Below are positions 45,375 through 57,078 of a stretch of 64,000 nucleotides of DNA, one piece after another. The stretch spans positions 16,241,479-16,305,478 of the forward strand of contig OZ026608.1 of the NCBI GenBank assembly GCA_964020085.1, read 5' to 3'. The notes below the pieces were generated by a model. The model ran no database searches and had not been told where the DNA came from. It saw only the letters and a list, made by a program, of their open reading frames with translations. The DNA is from Micromussa lordhowensis. Its lineage: Eukaryota; Cnidaria; Anthozoa; Scleractinia; Lobophylliidae. The stretch's first letter is position 1. Each line of letters starts with the position of its first letter. A program made the position numbers and the translations under genes.

Positions 45375-45622
45375 AAACCACGTGGGATGTTGGTAGAACA
45401 CGAGAAGAATTTGTAAATCACGAGTGGTTTACGAATTCGTCGAGTGTCCTACCAACATCCCAAGTGGTTTATCAGCCTAAAACCCATAGAAACTTGTGGT
45501 CTATTGCTTTTATATAATAACTCAGAAGACGACGCGCGATTTTCCCATGGGTTTACCGGCACAATAACTCATAGCTGATTGACCAATCAGAGCGCGCGCA
45601 TTGATTTGGTTATTATATAAAA
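45375..45622. mobile_element. Two adjoining inverted-repeat elements
   Basis: A hairpin at 45375-45478 has arms GATAAACCACGTGGGATGTT / AACATCCCAAGTGGTTTATC. Beside it lies a unit bounded by TTTTATATAATAAC (about 45510) and GTTATTATATAAAA (about 45608). Confidence 0.65.
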
Positions 45623-46434
45623 ATGAATTTGCATGGCCGCTGGCCATGTGAGTGAAAATGCTCTATTGTCTGCGATGTCCAAATTAACGTCGGAAGAAAA
45701 ATTTGGTCTGCCATGGCTGAAGCAATTCTTGAAAGAAACTGAAAAGGGTGCCACTTTCTAAATTTGGCGGAAGTAAAATCGCAGTGCACGATGGGAAAGT
45801 TGGGTGTAATACCTTCGAGTATAAAACGGCTTTCCTGTATTCTGATTGGCTGCATGGCGTGATATAAAAGATTATATTCGAAGCTTTGACAGCCGTAGAA
45901 CAGTGCTATCGATATGAACAAACACGGCTCAGTGCATCCTACTCAGCGTTCGCCAAAACATCCTAAATTTGGGTTTCCGTTTGATTCCCAGTTAAGACAA
46001 TAAGTTTTCCTTTCACATGAGCAACTGAAAATTTCTAAAGGAAAGCATTTGCTCGCGATAAAATCAAACACTTCGTTTTGGTAGGTAAGTACTTTTATTA
46101 ATGCTTTTATCCAGATTTACAATCTTGCTATGAAAACAAATAGATCTTAAACAACTTTCACATTCGAGTTATCAATCTTAATAACTTAAAACATTTTGTT
46201 ACGTTACACATGTGCGTTTGTACATTTCCACTGTATTACCTTAAATATTATAATCTTTTGTCAAAATGACGGTAACTAACAATGTGGTAACTATTTTCCT
46301 CAACTGCTAAACTCAGAGGTCTACAATCTATCTGTATAAGTTTGTTCAAGAGATTATCAAGGCAGTAATCTCTTGGTTTGTTGTAATCCATATTTTAACT
46401 TGGTTTTTAAAGCATTTACTTTATTCATGTGTAA

Positions 46435-46800
46435 AGTGCTCTTTGGATTGGGTGCTGATGTCTACAAATTCACTTGCTTGATACACAAATCTTTGTCACT
46501 AGCGTTACACTTATATACAAGCCTTGAATGTTTTCTTTGAATTGGGTGATGTCTACAAATGCGGTTGATGCAAAAAAATACTTTGGCACTCGCTTCAAGA
46601 CCTTTAAACTTTTTTACAAGCCCGGAATGAATTCTTTGGATTGGGTGCTGATGTCTACAAATTCGCTTGATACACAGACCTTCGTAACTTCCTTTAAACT
46701 TATATACAGGCGTAAAATGAGGTCTTTCAATTTAGTGCTGATGTCTACACGTTCGCTTGATACCGATACATTCGCTTTAAGCTTAAAAGCACAGGCATAG
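46435..46800 (+). repeat. Minisatellite, about four units of ~95 bp
   Basis: The words GGGTGCTGATGTCTACAAAT, CGCTTGATAC, CTTTAAACTTATATACA and (G/C)TTTGGATTGGGTG recur four times with unit lengths near 90-102 bp. A 90-codon frame runs through it, but it is repeat-driven and has no ATG-supported gene structure. Confidence 0.8.
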
Positions 46801-47282
46801 AATCGACAGTTAAAATAACAATTTTAAAACACTTTATGTTATAGCCTGTGCAAAAGGTGATAAATTATAGTATTAATTGGACAACCGTGCTGTCCAGTTT
46901 TGAAATTATCATTGGATCAAAAAAGCTCAGAAGACTACCAAAATTGAGGCCGAGTCCTATTTAAGATTCAGGGGAATTCTTTTATTTGAATTTTTCCAAA
47001 TTAAACGGGTGTGTAACCAATCAAAATGTGAGAATAATTTCTCCTATTTAGGCACTATCCAAATTAGAAATTATAATAATTTCAATTGGTAAGTTTGAGA
47101 ACTTTTGCGCTGACAGTATGATTAAAAAGCAGAAGCAATATCAACTTCACATAATAAAGGCCCAAGTTACTGGTTATAATTATTGTCTTCAAAATGATAT
47201 TTTGCGAAAACGTAAATACACGATGGATTTTAAAGCAAATCTCTGTTTGCTTAAAGGAGCCAGATCACGGTTTGTGCATCTT

Positions 47283-47665
47283 GAGCCGAAATTTTTTTTA
47301 AGTTCGTCGTTTGAAATGTGTGTTAATCTTCTCCATCATTTACCATCCTTGTTCCTTTATGCTCCATTCGCTGCAACGAAGGGCTAACGCTCGAAACGTC
47401 AGCTTTCGAATCTCTTTACGGGGACCAATTTACATTATTAACTCAGTTGGTAAAACCAAATTATCTTGTAATACTCCCCACCGACGCAGCACCACAGTAT
47501 CTTTAGAAACTTACCCCCTTCATTCATTTGTTCCTTTATGGTTTATTATTATCTCTTTGGTGTTTTTCCATCTTAGGTGATCACTATTTTTACGTTTCTC
47601 CAATTTAAACGAGGTACGTAATTTTGTATGTGGCAAACATAACCCAAAATATCTTGACTGGGCTC
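47283..47665 (+). repeat. Dispersed repeat R37, interrupted copy
   Basis: Matches 37020-37215 up to CCATCCTTGTTCCTTTATG and again from GTTTATTATTATCTC onward; the middle is an insertion at 47362-47527. Confidence 0.75.
47362..47527 (+). mobile_element. Penelope-like retroelement tail (166 bp) with 13-bp target duplication
   Basis: TTGTTCCTTTATG occurs on both sides (47349-47361 and 47528-47540), and the uninterrupted version is present at 37.1 kb. The insert carries GAAGGGCTAACGCTCGAAAC followed by GTCAGC, then TTTCGAATCTCTTTACGG and ACCAAATTATCTTGT. I associate this word order with Penelope-like elements in cnidarians; that assignment is from memory. The first part resembles a decayed hammerhead ribozyme core. 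Confidence 0.6.
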
Positions 47666-48399
47666 CTTTAATTAACCTTACTCAGGAGAGACGAAAACGG
47701 TCTCCATGAGGATGAAAGAATTTTATTTGTTTTTGTTAAAAAAAAAACAACCAATGACAGTCCAAAATAACAACAGTAAAGAGCCAAAAGGCTGAGAGAG
47801 AACCTTTTTTAAGAACTCACTTGAGGTGAATAAAAAAATAGTGCTGCTTGTTACTTAAATGGAATAATTTATTCAAGATTGTTGGACATTGTCCCATTGG
47901 GATAGTTAATTGCGTCTTAAGTGGCTCTCCAAAACAAAACCTCTTTTCATTGTTCAGAAAATAAAACACCTTTAATGATAAGCAAAGCACGTACACGGTT
48001 TTTACGCGAAGTAAACAACCTTAGTTTCACTCAAATCGTGCACGATTTTCTTTCTTGGGTCTGAAAACTCGCCTATTTTTACGAGTTCAACTAACGTAGA
48101 AAGTAAATATTTAGTTCGAAAAAAACTGGTGCTTTCAATTTTTGATTTGAGTTTGATTTGAGAAAACTCCCTTGACATTAAACAGGTAAACAGGTAAACT
48201 TTCCATTTTCATGGCCTGATGTATTGCAAAAGAGTCCTATTTTACATCGTACATTTAAGTACATTTTTAAAGAATTCTGAATGGCTCATTAACTATAACA
48301 TTGGTTTTACATCATACATACCTCACATTTCGTTATATTAATAGGATGGATTCATGGTTATTATTTGAGGGTGAAGAAAATTGAGTCTCGACAATTCTT

Positions 48400-49142
48400 T
48401 TAGCCCATCCATTCATTTTTCTTCGGTGGTGAAAGGCTTGATATGAAAACGTCTTCATAAACGTCCTGCACTCTCCGGACTGGTTCAGAGAAAGTACGGC
48501 TTCTAGCTTTCGGCAGCGAGACGCTTGGAGCTAGTAACGGATCCGGCAACGCGGTACTTTTCTGGCAGCCAAGCGTTTTGCAGCAGACCACAAACACAGA
48601 GGCAACAGCTACTATGTCTCGATTTTTATACACGTAATCTACAAATGCGTCTTTATCTGCGGTACTTTTCATTTCATCCCAAGCACAGCCGCCAATGACG
48701 GCTTTGCCCGCTTTGTGATATAACACAAGCAAACGACTTTACAGCCCGACAAATTAAAAGTGTTTAAAAGTCTCTCTTTCAGTTTCTTGGTAATGTTGTT
48801 CGATGCATTAGCGCATTCCTTGGCATCGTACGACTTGAACGATAACTCCATGTTTAAAACTTGCTCCATCATTTTATGCGCCACTTGGTTATTAAATGTT
48901 TCCTTTCTTGGCTCGCGATTTAACGCCGACAACGACTTCGCCCTGGTTATGGGAAAGTCTGCATGTGACAGAAACGCGTTACCAAAATCTTCTTGACAGC
49001 GCTGAGGAACAAACAGGGATCTTCGGCGCCTACGCGCCCAGAGTTTTGCGCTAGTGATACCTTTGATGGATACACCACCGTCTTCCTTGGACGCAGTGGG
49101 TAACGGCGCCAATGTTGCTGGGTTCAAGTACGGCTGCTCCAT
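48400..49142 (-). pseudogene. Tctex-type dynein light chain family gene, frameshifted (paralog 4)
   Basis: ATG at 49142 opens a frame like paralog 3: basic head with RRRRRSLFVPQRCQEDFG and LSHADFPITRAKSLSAL, then helices and VVCLCYITKRAKP. Between 48688 and 48698 the frame changes by one base. The domain then resumes in another frame as GGCAWDEMKSTADKDAFVDY and IVAVASVFVVC, with a 50-residue Pro/Ser-rich tail. Both halves align with paralog 3, so one base has been lost. It may be a pseudogene or carry a sequencing error. No intron fits, since the overlap is coding in both frames. Confidence 0.78.
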
Positions 49143-49785
49143 ATGGAAAACAGGTTCCTTACCGCTGTTGTTTGCTTTTTTTTAGCTTTTCCACTGTAAC
49201 CTTGTTTCACCAAGAGAACTATACCTGTTTTGCTGAAAAGATATAACAGGACAGATTGTTAATCGAGTATAAAGATGGTTTGGGGGGTGGGCAAAAATGC
49301 GCCTTTTAGCTTACTATGGCCTCAAAACTTCAGTTACCTTCCTAAGATTTGTAAGCTCTTATAATCTTCCTCTGAGCTAAGTAATCTCCGTAAATTAATG
49401 ATGCCGGTGTAATTCCAGGACCAGAGAAGACGGTCCAAAAACTGCACTGAATTGAAGTCAACAAACGCCTGCGTGCAACACTGACAACGAAAATCTCTTT
49501 GAAGCAAATCAGTGGTTCCCACTTATCAGTTTGAATAATAGAAAGCTTTTTGCTCCATTTGGCCTCCAATTCCCATGTGATGCTCTCGGTCCTTTCATTT
49601 AGCCTTTTCAGAGCATTGCTTTTGAAAAAGAAAAGAAAGGCGCTGTGTTTATCTGAATTAGTTCATCAGTTACCGTGGAAACCTGCGAGCTCAAAATATT
49701 ATAGTATAATACCGTTATGCATTGCTCTCTCGTGGTATACCATAGAATATCCCGGCCTCTTGTTCATTAACTAACTTATTCATTA

Positions 49786-50072
49786 ACTAAGTTATGGAAC
49801 AGTTTGCCTTCTCATGTGCTTCTTTCAAGTGATACGAATGACTTCAGAAGTAAACTGCACGGTTGTAGTTTTTTTAGAACGTGTCCTATAGTGCACGATT
49901 GTAGCTTTTAACTGTTTTTAGAACGAGTGTTATAGTTTCCGTAGACACGTTTTTAGTATGTAGCTTTTTGTTGTTTTTAAATTTGAATCATATCGTATGG
50001 CTTTAATTATTATAGACTTAATTTATGCACGTTCGTATTTCGAACGAGCATTTGACGTAACGTGTTAAAATA

Positions 50073-50112
<40 letters not shown>
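49786..50112 (+). mobile_element. 5'-truncated LINE 3' end with (GATT)n tail
   Basis: LWNSLPSHVLLSSDTNDFRS, KLHGCSFFRT is the decayed C-terminal end of a non-LTR reverse transcriptase. A 3' UTR with TTATTATAGACTTAATTTAT and a (GATT)n tail at 50074-50112 follows. Confidence 0.7.
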
Positions 50113-50113
<1 letters not shown>

Positions 50114-50387
50114 CTTGTCACTTGTATTTTCTCGGTATACATATATACTGAGAAAATTCAAGTGACTCGTGTGAATCAGAGCGCAATAAAGGGTTAACAC
50201 TGGAATATCTCGTTCGTCTCCACTGAGCTTCATCAGCCACAATAAAAAGGTTGTTTCTTTATGGTAACTAACATTCATGAAATACCCTAGACGAACACTT
50301 AAATTTTGATAATGTTTTAAACATTAGCAGATATTTTCATTGCAAGTGAATATATGAAAGATCATATATTTGAACTGCGGAGAAAGA

Positions 50388-50535
50388 TATGAAGACATAG
50401 AGGATCATCGCAGTTATTTATATACACAGCTTAAGCAGCTGTAAAATTTAAGCCTGAAAAAATTCAGGCTTTAATTTCACAGCTGCTTAAGGTGTGTATA
50501 TAAATAACTGTGATGATCCTCTATGTCTTCCGATA
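50388..50535. mobile_element. Near-perfect hairpin MITE (~145 bp)
   Basis: GAAGACATAGAGGATCATCG, AGTTATTTATATACAC and TTAAGCAGCTGT are mirrored almost base for base by ACAGCTGCTTAA, GTGTATATAAATAACTGTGA and TCCTCTATGTCTTC. Confidence 0.85.
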
Positions 50536-50741
50536 TTTTCATTCTTCTATTATATATGTAGTTGATTTTTTTTTTTTTTCATTTTGGTTGTTACTAATTA
50601 CTGAAAAGAAGTTTGGAAGGATTAATAAAGTATTAGTATTGTTTAGTCGATATCAGATCTGAGTTAGCAAAGTTCAAACACAAGCAATTCATCAGGCATG
50701 TAAATTTGGGAATTTAATCATCCTGGACCATTTAATTAGCT

Positions 50742-50815
50742 TTCTTAACATTGTTTCTATGTCTGCCCTTATACTGGATAGGTTCTTGGCGCTTCAACTC
50801 GAGTTGAGGTTTTTT
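50742..50815 (+). pseudogene. Relic of a rhodopsin-like GPCR (TM3/DRF segment)
   Basis: LNIVSMSALILDRFLALQLE then LRFFAWKT is the end of transmembrane helix 3 with a DRF (DRY-like) motif followed by the usual LAL-x-L-x-LR stretch of cnidarian amine/peptide-type receptors. Nothing else of a receptor is open around it; a hairpin follows at about 50865-50925. Confidence 0.4.
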
Positions 50816-51113
50816 GCATGGAAAACAACCCAGCTGATAAAAATCACCTACAGCAATGATGCACGAGCTCTGAGCTCTGGATTCAGAGCCACCTTAAATT
50901 TTCCAAAATTTAAGATGGCTCTGAACCAGGGGGGGCAGAAGACTCCTGAAAAATGCGTATATGAATCATCCAACAAAAAGTGACGTCACATCCGGTTTTA
51001 ACTACACCGCGCAGCTCGTTTCACACAGCGAAAAAATGGCGTTTCGATAGGAGAAGATTTTCTTCTTTTTGCTAACCATCAGGTTCGTGTCCTTTCATAC
51101 TGAGGATAGAAAG

Positions 51114-51281
51114 ATGTTGCAGGCACATTTCTTCGACATTTTAAGTAAACCTTTGGGCAAAAGAGAAAAGTTTAGTATTGTTTTGAAAGAAAATAACGGA
51201 GAGCCTTCTGTCATCGAATGGCGGATTTTCGACAATTGCAAAACTGGTGTTGTTCCGACTTCTGGCTGTTGGTGTTCGTGA
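51114..51281 (+). CDS. Unrecognised 55-codon ORF
   Basis: MLQAHFFDILSKPLGKREKF... to ...GCWCS. An AG lies ahead (ACCATCAG at 51083) and a donor-like AAGGTTAGT lies beyond the stop (51485). The region could be the 5' end of an unrecognised transcript, but no domain or homolog comes to mind. Confidence 0.2.
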   Translation: MLQAHFFDILSKPLGKREKFSIVLKENNGEPSVIEWRIFDNCKTGVVPTSGCWCS

Positions 51282-51989
51282 TTCAGTGATAACACTAAGT
51301 ACGATAGCCTATAATGTTAACAGCAACCTGGACGAAGTAATGCTGGCCATAGTTTGCACTGGGTACCACGGGAACATAATTAACAGAAGTCGTTTTTTTC
51401 CGAAAGTCGCTGTCAGCGAACACTGTTGAAGCTCTGTATCCACGTGCGTGTGGTGGAAAAGACAAGCTGAATCGTATACTCAAGGTTAGTATCCTATTTC
51501 CGTATCTCTTGTTGAGTACTTTTTTCTCTGTAAGAAATAATATGTGTTGAGAGTTAAAACAATGGAAATGCTGGCATTGGGGATATCAGATTTCCCCGAA
51601 AAGATCAACAAAGGGGTGAAGCAGTACAGGAGGAGATCTATGGGCGACGACCAATTCTTCGAGCAGTCGCGTCTTATAACTCAGTCATCCAGTGGTTTAT
51701 TGTACATCCCTGTATTGTCTTAACTGCAATATAATGCTGGCCTGGGGATCAAAATCTTTGGGTACATGTAGTCCCAAAAGAGGGGGGTTGGCCTGTTTAG
51801 TGTTAGCTCTTGATGGTATGGTAACACCCTTACCCCTTAACTTAACCCCCCTTTTGACATACCCACTTCTGATCTGCTGTGGAGTGGTTCATAAATAAAT
51901 GCTGGACAGAATTCAAATGTTATCCTGTACTTAGCTTTTTCTGTTATTCAGCAGTAATATTGGACTATGAGGTCAAGACTTCCTGGATC

Positions 51990-52330
51990 ATGTGGCATCT
52001 GAGGTCGAGTGTCAGTCGATACCCTTGATCAATACCCTTGAACAATCCTTGATTGACACTCTATCTACACTTCAGTTGCCACTCGACTGACACTTCGGTT
52101 GACATTAGATCAACACTCCATCAAAATCTTGGTCGACAGTCAGTCGGCCGCTGAGTAATTTTCAATCAATGCGTGAGTTGGTCAACACTTGGCCGACTAT
52201 CAACATTTATTGATCAAGTGTCAATCGAGTGTCAACTAAGTATCCAATTTGGGATGTGGATTGAGTACCGATCAAGATTTCAATCGAAGGTATCGATCGA
52301 GGGTGTTGATCAACAGTTGTTTGTGGATGC
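51990..52330. repeat. Field of degenerate TCGAGTGTC / GTTGATCA words
   Basis: TCGAGTGTCA, TTGATCAA, TCGACTGACA, GTCGACAGTC, GTGTCAATCGAGTGTCAAC and GGTGTTGATCAACAG recur on both strands every 15-30 bases. Too irregular for a fixed unit. Confidence 0.6.
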
Positions 52331-53849
52331 CGTTAGTACACATGATCCAACTTCTTTGAGGTGATAGTTTGGGGCTGTATCAGCAAAATTATCACCTGAT
52401 GGGAATCCAATGTTGTTAAGTAGAATTTGAATTAAATTTTATTCAAACAATGTTTTACCATTGTTTCTCTGCATATACGTGTACATGTAATAATCAAGCT
52501 TCATACTTCATACAAGAGATGCTGACAGTGGAAACACAGGCTGCTGGTGATTGTTTTCACAGCTGTTTTCAGTTCTTCCAAAGATCTGTTTTCAACACCT
52601 CATCTTCTGTTAATCTGGTGGGGATACAATGTAGCCCTGTAGCAACAGGACCTTTGTTCATTATTTGATCAATGTTTGGGCATCTACCTTGTATCTCATC
52701 AAGAAATAATGAAAAATGGCTGTCTCATAAGCATGCATCAAATAATTAACAAAGGCCAGTTGTGTTCGCTCCATTGTGGGTGCCGGTGGGCTGAAAATTC
52801 TAGCTCGGTCTGATTTTTTAGTGATTGTTTTCCTGCTTAATTACTCCTCTTGGATCTGAAATGCTGCCACAAATTCATGACCCTTTCAACCCGAATAGTG
52901 TGTATAATATTATTATTACTAATGGTTTACAAGGAGACAAAAAGTAGCCACCACTCAATGTTTGAAGTTGTATGATGGAAATTTAATATAACATGCTTGC
53001 AGTAACCTTGATTGAAAAAAAAAACATTTTAATACTATCAGCAAGCACTGGTTTTAATTATTAGTAAGTACAATATATGTAGAATAATAATTATGGTAAG
53101 TTTAAATTCATTTCAGAGAAAAATTAATTGTGAAAGGCTTTAATATGTTGACAACTACCAACCCTTCACAAACAATGTTCAACTATAATTTCACTCAAAG
53201 AATAATTTTTTTTATATAAATAAGTAATTTAGACTTGTGTATACATGCAAGGAAACTCTTGTGTATACATGCAAGGAAACTTGACATGTAACTTCTCTGT
53301 GATTTCCAATCCATATGTAGGGACCAAATTTTGATGTCCTCTGTGACATTTCCCATGGTTATTGTAAACCATTTTGAATGAAAAGACAAATTCCAAAAAT
53401 GTCTTCCTTAATATAGATAAATAGCCCTCTTTGGCTTTGCTTGTTTGTTTGTGTTTTTGTTCTTTCATTTCAGGCCACATAATGTTACCCTTGAGAATTA
53501 TTCCCCTCAAATTCAAACATACATGTCATGTATTCATACGTGGAAATGAACGTATTGAATCATTTTCACACAGATAAAGGAACACTTCCCGAGAGAACAT
53601 TACATCTTCTGAAATGGGCAAATTTTGTAATAATGTAAATGCTAAAGAGCTCTTTCATTTTGTTATTGTTTTTTTTTTGAATGCAAAGGAATTCCCAAGC
53701 ACCATTATTCCTGGCAACCTTTATAATGTCAACTAATATGCAGCATCTCTTTAAAATGTAAATGTATCAATTAAAATTATTTTTTGTCAGGTACTGTGGC
53801 GTGGTATCCATGAGCAGATCTTGTACAAATTAGAAATTACTGTTTCCAT

Positions 53850-55100
53850 GCTACAAAATTGTAACTGAGTTTGATCAAGTGCTACTGTTTTTGTTGGAGA
53901 CAGCTGATAAAACAACTGGATTGAAATCAAAATATTGTTGACTTCAGTATCCTGTTTCCAAAGATTGTTATGATGTTTCAGTGTTTTCTGTTGATAATGT
54001 TGTTGGCCATTAAAGTCAAGAACATGCAGGTCAGGAAGAGATATCACCTTTTTCATTTTTCACTGGTTAGACAGTTGATGCTTGTAGTTAGAGTTAAGTT
54101 ATAGTCGAGAGTCAGCCATCAACAACGTTACATGTATGAAGATATGCAGGGTAGGAAGTTAAGAGATGGTCATTATCAATATTTCCACTGTTCAACTGCT
54201 GTACACAATAACTGTTGTTAATCTTGTCATTATGAATTATGTGGCAACTTAATGTACCTGTTGTTGGCTGTTAGTAACATTTGCCATTGTTGTGACACTC
54301 GCGAGTGTTTTGTTAGCCATACACTTTAACTTTAGGCTAGGGCAGCTGAATTGTGGTTATGGACCTTATTTTCCACTGTTCACTTACATGTTATTGTAGT
54401 TCATGACATTTCTTTATCCATGAACAATGTTCTGTGTTAATATGCAACATCATGAAGATTAGAAAGACATGTTGGCTGTCACAGATATTAGTAACTCACT
54501 GATGGCTGCCAGTGAACATTTAGTGGACATCAGTCATGTTATGTATAACGTGAAAAGATGTTGTTTGTGAACGACATTTTCCACTGTAGTGCTGATGAAC
54601 GTTTTGTTAGCCAATAGGTTATGGTTATTTGAGAGATGTTAATAAAAGGTTTTCAATATTTCCACTCAGTACACTGTACAGTTAGCCATGAGCACCGATA
54701 CATGTAATGTAACACAGTTAATTAACTTTTGAAGAGATGATGGTTGATATTAGTATTGTCAACTGCATGGTAGTTTTGGGTTGTTCGGCATGTTAGCAAA
54801 GATGTTGAACTTCTGCTCTTGTCTTGATGAGGAGCCTTAGCAACATACCTGTAGCCAATTACCCACCAAGATGGAACTCGTAGAACGGCAATGTTAATAT
54901 TGACCAACATTAGCTGAAGTATGTGTTAAACATTTGCTGCACACATCCTTGCAGAACTGTCATCATTTGGTAACAGTAAAACTTAATAAGTAATCAATCA
55001 AATTAAGAGTTGTCCTGCTGGTGTCAGTAGCTGTCAAACATGTTAGTTCTTGATCATGTAACTCACATAACTGTACTTCATAGTTAATACTGCACATGTG
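53850..55100. repeat. Degenerate repeats built on TTTCCACTGT and GTTAGCCAT
   Basis: TTTCCACTGT or close forms occur near 54183, 54371, 54577 and 54660. GTTGGCCA/GTTAGCCA words occur near 54001, 54312, 54607 and 54682, interleaved. Spacing is about 150-250 bp. No coding content. Confidence 0.45.
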
Positions 55101-55459
55101 TTACCGCATATCTCTGTCTTCGCTATATCGATTCATGCTGTCTTTAGTCCTGCTGAATCATTTGGTGATGTAATTCTCCCATCAGATTTTTGTCTACTGC
55201 CCCAGCATACAGCCAAGAATACAGACAGTTACTTGTGCCTCATGTTTGTAAAGGTATACTCATAACAATTTGCTCTAATTTATTACTGTAAAGTGTTGAA
55301 AAAAATGTTATCTCTCGAAATCTTGTCATTGATAAAAGCATTATTGAATTGCAATTTTTTTGACCACAAAATATCTCCGGTTGCTGTACTTATTGCTATA
55401 CAATTTGTTGATTTATACTAGGTAATTATGAAACAAATAGGATTCTTTCAGCTACTCGA

Positions 55460-55719
55460 CATGGGCTATTAACCAAGCTTGGTCAAGGTGGCTGGATAAA
55501 TTCTTTAGTTGCATGTTTATGGACTGAGGAAAAGCCATAGTCCATGAGGTCAATATCCAGCCACCTTGACTTAACAAGCTTGGTAAAGAAAGGATTTATT
55601 ACATGTGAAAAGTACACTATTTTCTTGTAAGACACACTGGATTATTCTGAGAGGGCAATACAGCCCTTTATCATTCGGCTAGTTCAGCGAGCGGGCAAGA
55701 TGAACCAAATCGCGTGCTG

Positions 55720-55750
<31 letters not shown>

Positions 55751-56260
55751 TATCTTGCCCACTCGGGACTACCCGCTGTGTCCCGCGAAGAAAATTTCTC
55801 CAAAAGCGTCCCCAAAAGCCAAATAATAAATCCTTTATTGACCAAGCTTTTTCGTTCAAGATTGCTGGATATTGGCCTTGTTCGTTTTTTGGGTGTTAAT
55901 TTATTTTTTTATTTTTTTTATTTAATTTTTTTTATATTGAACTTCAAACACATACACAAAGTAGAAAAAAAGTGCTTACAAACAAGGGGAAAAAAGATTA
56001 AAAATAGACATAACTCTAACACATTCGATAAAGGGCTTCTACTCAAAAGCCTAACAGAAAAACTCAAAATAATAGTACATGTATTTACTAATGCCTATAC
56101 TTCAATTAGCTACAATTTTGATCAAACTTCTTCCATTTCTTCGGTCCATAAAGACGCAAAAAAAGAACTTGGCTAATACCCAGCCATCTTGACCTCACGC
56201 TTGGTCAATAACCCATATATCTTGGCTGCTTGGGTAGCCAATCACAACACAGATTTCCAT
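55460..56260. mobile_element. Nested inverted-repeat elements
   Basis: ACCAAGCTTGGTCAAGGTGG, CTGGATA is mirrored by TATCCAGCCACCTTGAC..AAGCTTGGTAAAGAAAGG. Related pieces recur at 55815-55875 (TTTATTGACCAAGCTT) and 56175-56260 (CCAGCCATCTTGACC, TTGGTCAATAACCCA). An AT-rich core lies between. At least two related insertions. Confidence 0.6.
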
Positions 56261-56319
56261 TCCTCATGCCTTTTCACAGAGCAAGCCATATAATAGATAT
56301 GATTATGTTACTTGCCAGC

Positions 56320-56402
56320 CGGGAGGTCGGTATTTGAGAAAACTGCGCCCAAAGTCCAGACCAAGGGCACAGTTTTTCCCAATACAGACCGACCAGATGT
56401 TT
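56320..56402. mobile_element. Small hairpin, GGAGGTCGGTAT family, copy 1
   Basis: GGAGGTCGGTATTTGAGAAA, ACTGCGCCC is mirrored by GGGCACAGTTTTTCCCAATA, CAGACCGACC. A relative lies at 56958-57078. Confidence 0.6.
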
Positions 56403-56957
56403 ATTTTTTTTCTCTACAGTATTGCTCTGAAAGCAATTTTTGTGTTGAATTTTAATTCAAGGTTTTCAGTTCAAGTCTGGCACACGTGTGTTTGACATTT
56501 CGGGCACAAAAGTGATACTATTTGCAGTATTTTGGGAGCTGATTTTACATGTGACACTGAGTTGGGAAATACCACATTTAGCAAGGTTGGTTTTTGCCCT
56601 AAAATGTCTGTTATGTGGCAAAAAATAATATCAATGAAAAAGAAGGGCACAGCATGAAATAATGTAATGAGCTTCAAATGTAAGCGACACCCATTCACAA
56701 AAAAATAGAAAATGGTTTCATTTGCTGTTTTGTTTGACTGTGTTGATTGTTTGCATTTTACATTGTTTTTTGGCATATAAAAAGCTTGAGAAGCTGCTAA
56801 AGTTGGAAAATATCAGAGCAGTCTGTAACCAAGGTTGGGATGGGAAAGTCCGAACTACTGGAGCACCCGCAATTAGCCAGTCAACGTCAAGGATTTAAGA
56901 TTCTGGACTGCTAAGAAGCTGGAACAAAAATAATATTCTTATGCTTAGCTCTTATTA

Positions 56958-57078
56958 ACCGAGCAGGAGGTCTGTATGGAAGAATCTTGACCAAGGTTGA
57001 GTACAGACTGAATGCAGTGATGTTTGTACACATGACCAAGGTCAGAATTCTCCCATACAGACCGACTAAGCTCTGTTA
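56958..57078. mobile_element. Small hairpin, GGAGGTCGGTAT family, copy 2
   Basis: GAGGTCTGTATGGAAGAATC, TTGACCAAGG is mirrored by GACCAAGGTCAGAATTCTCC, CATACAGACC. Confidence 0.6.

Noticed and set aside
52550..52700. Short minus-strand frame FLDEIQGRCPNIDQIMNKGP
   Set aside because: Only about 40 codons, no splice sites or motif; noted as a possible extra piece of the large element but not supportable.
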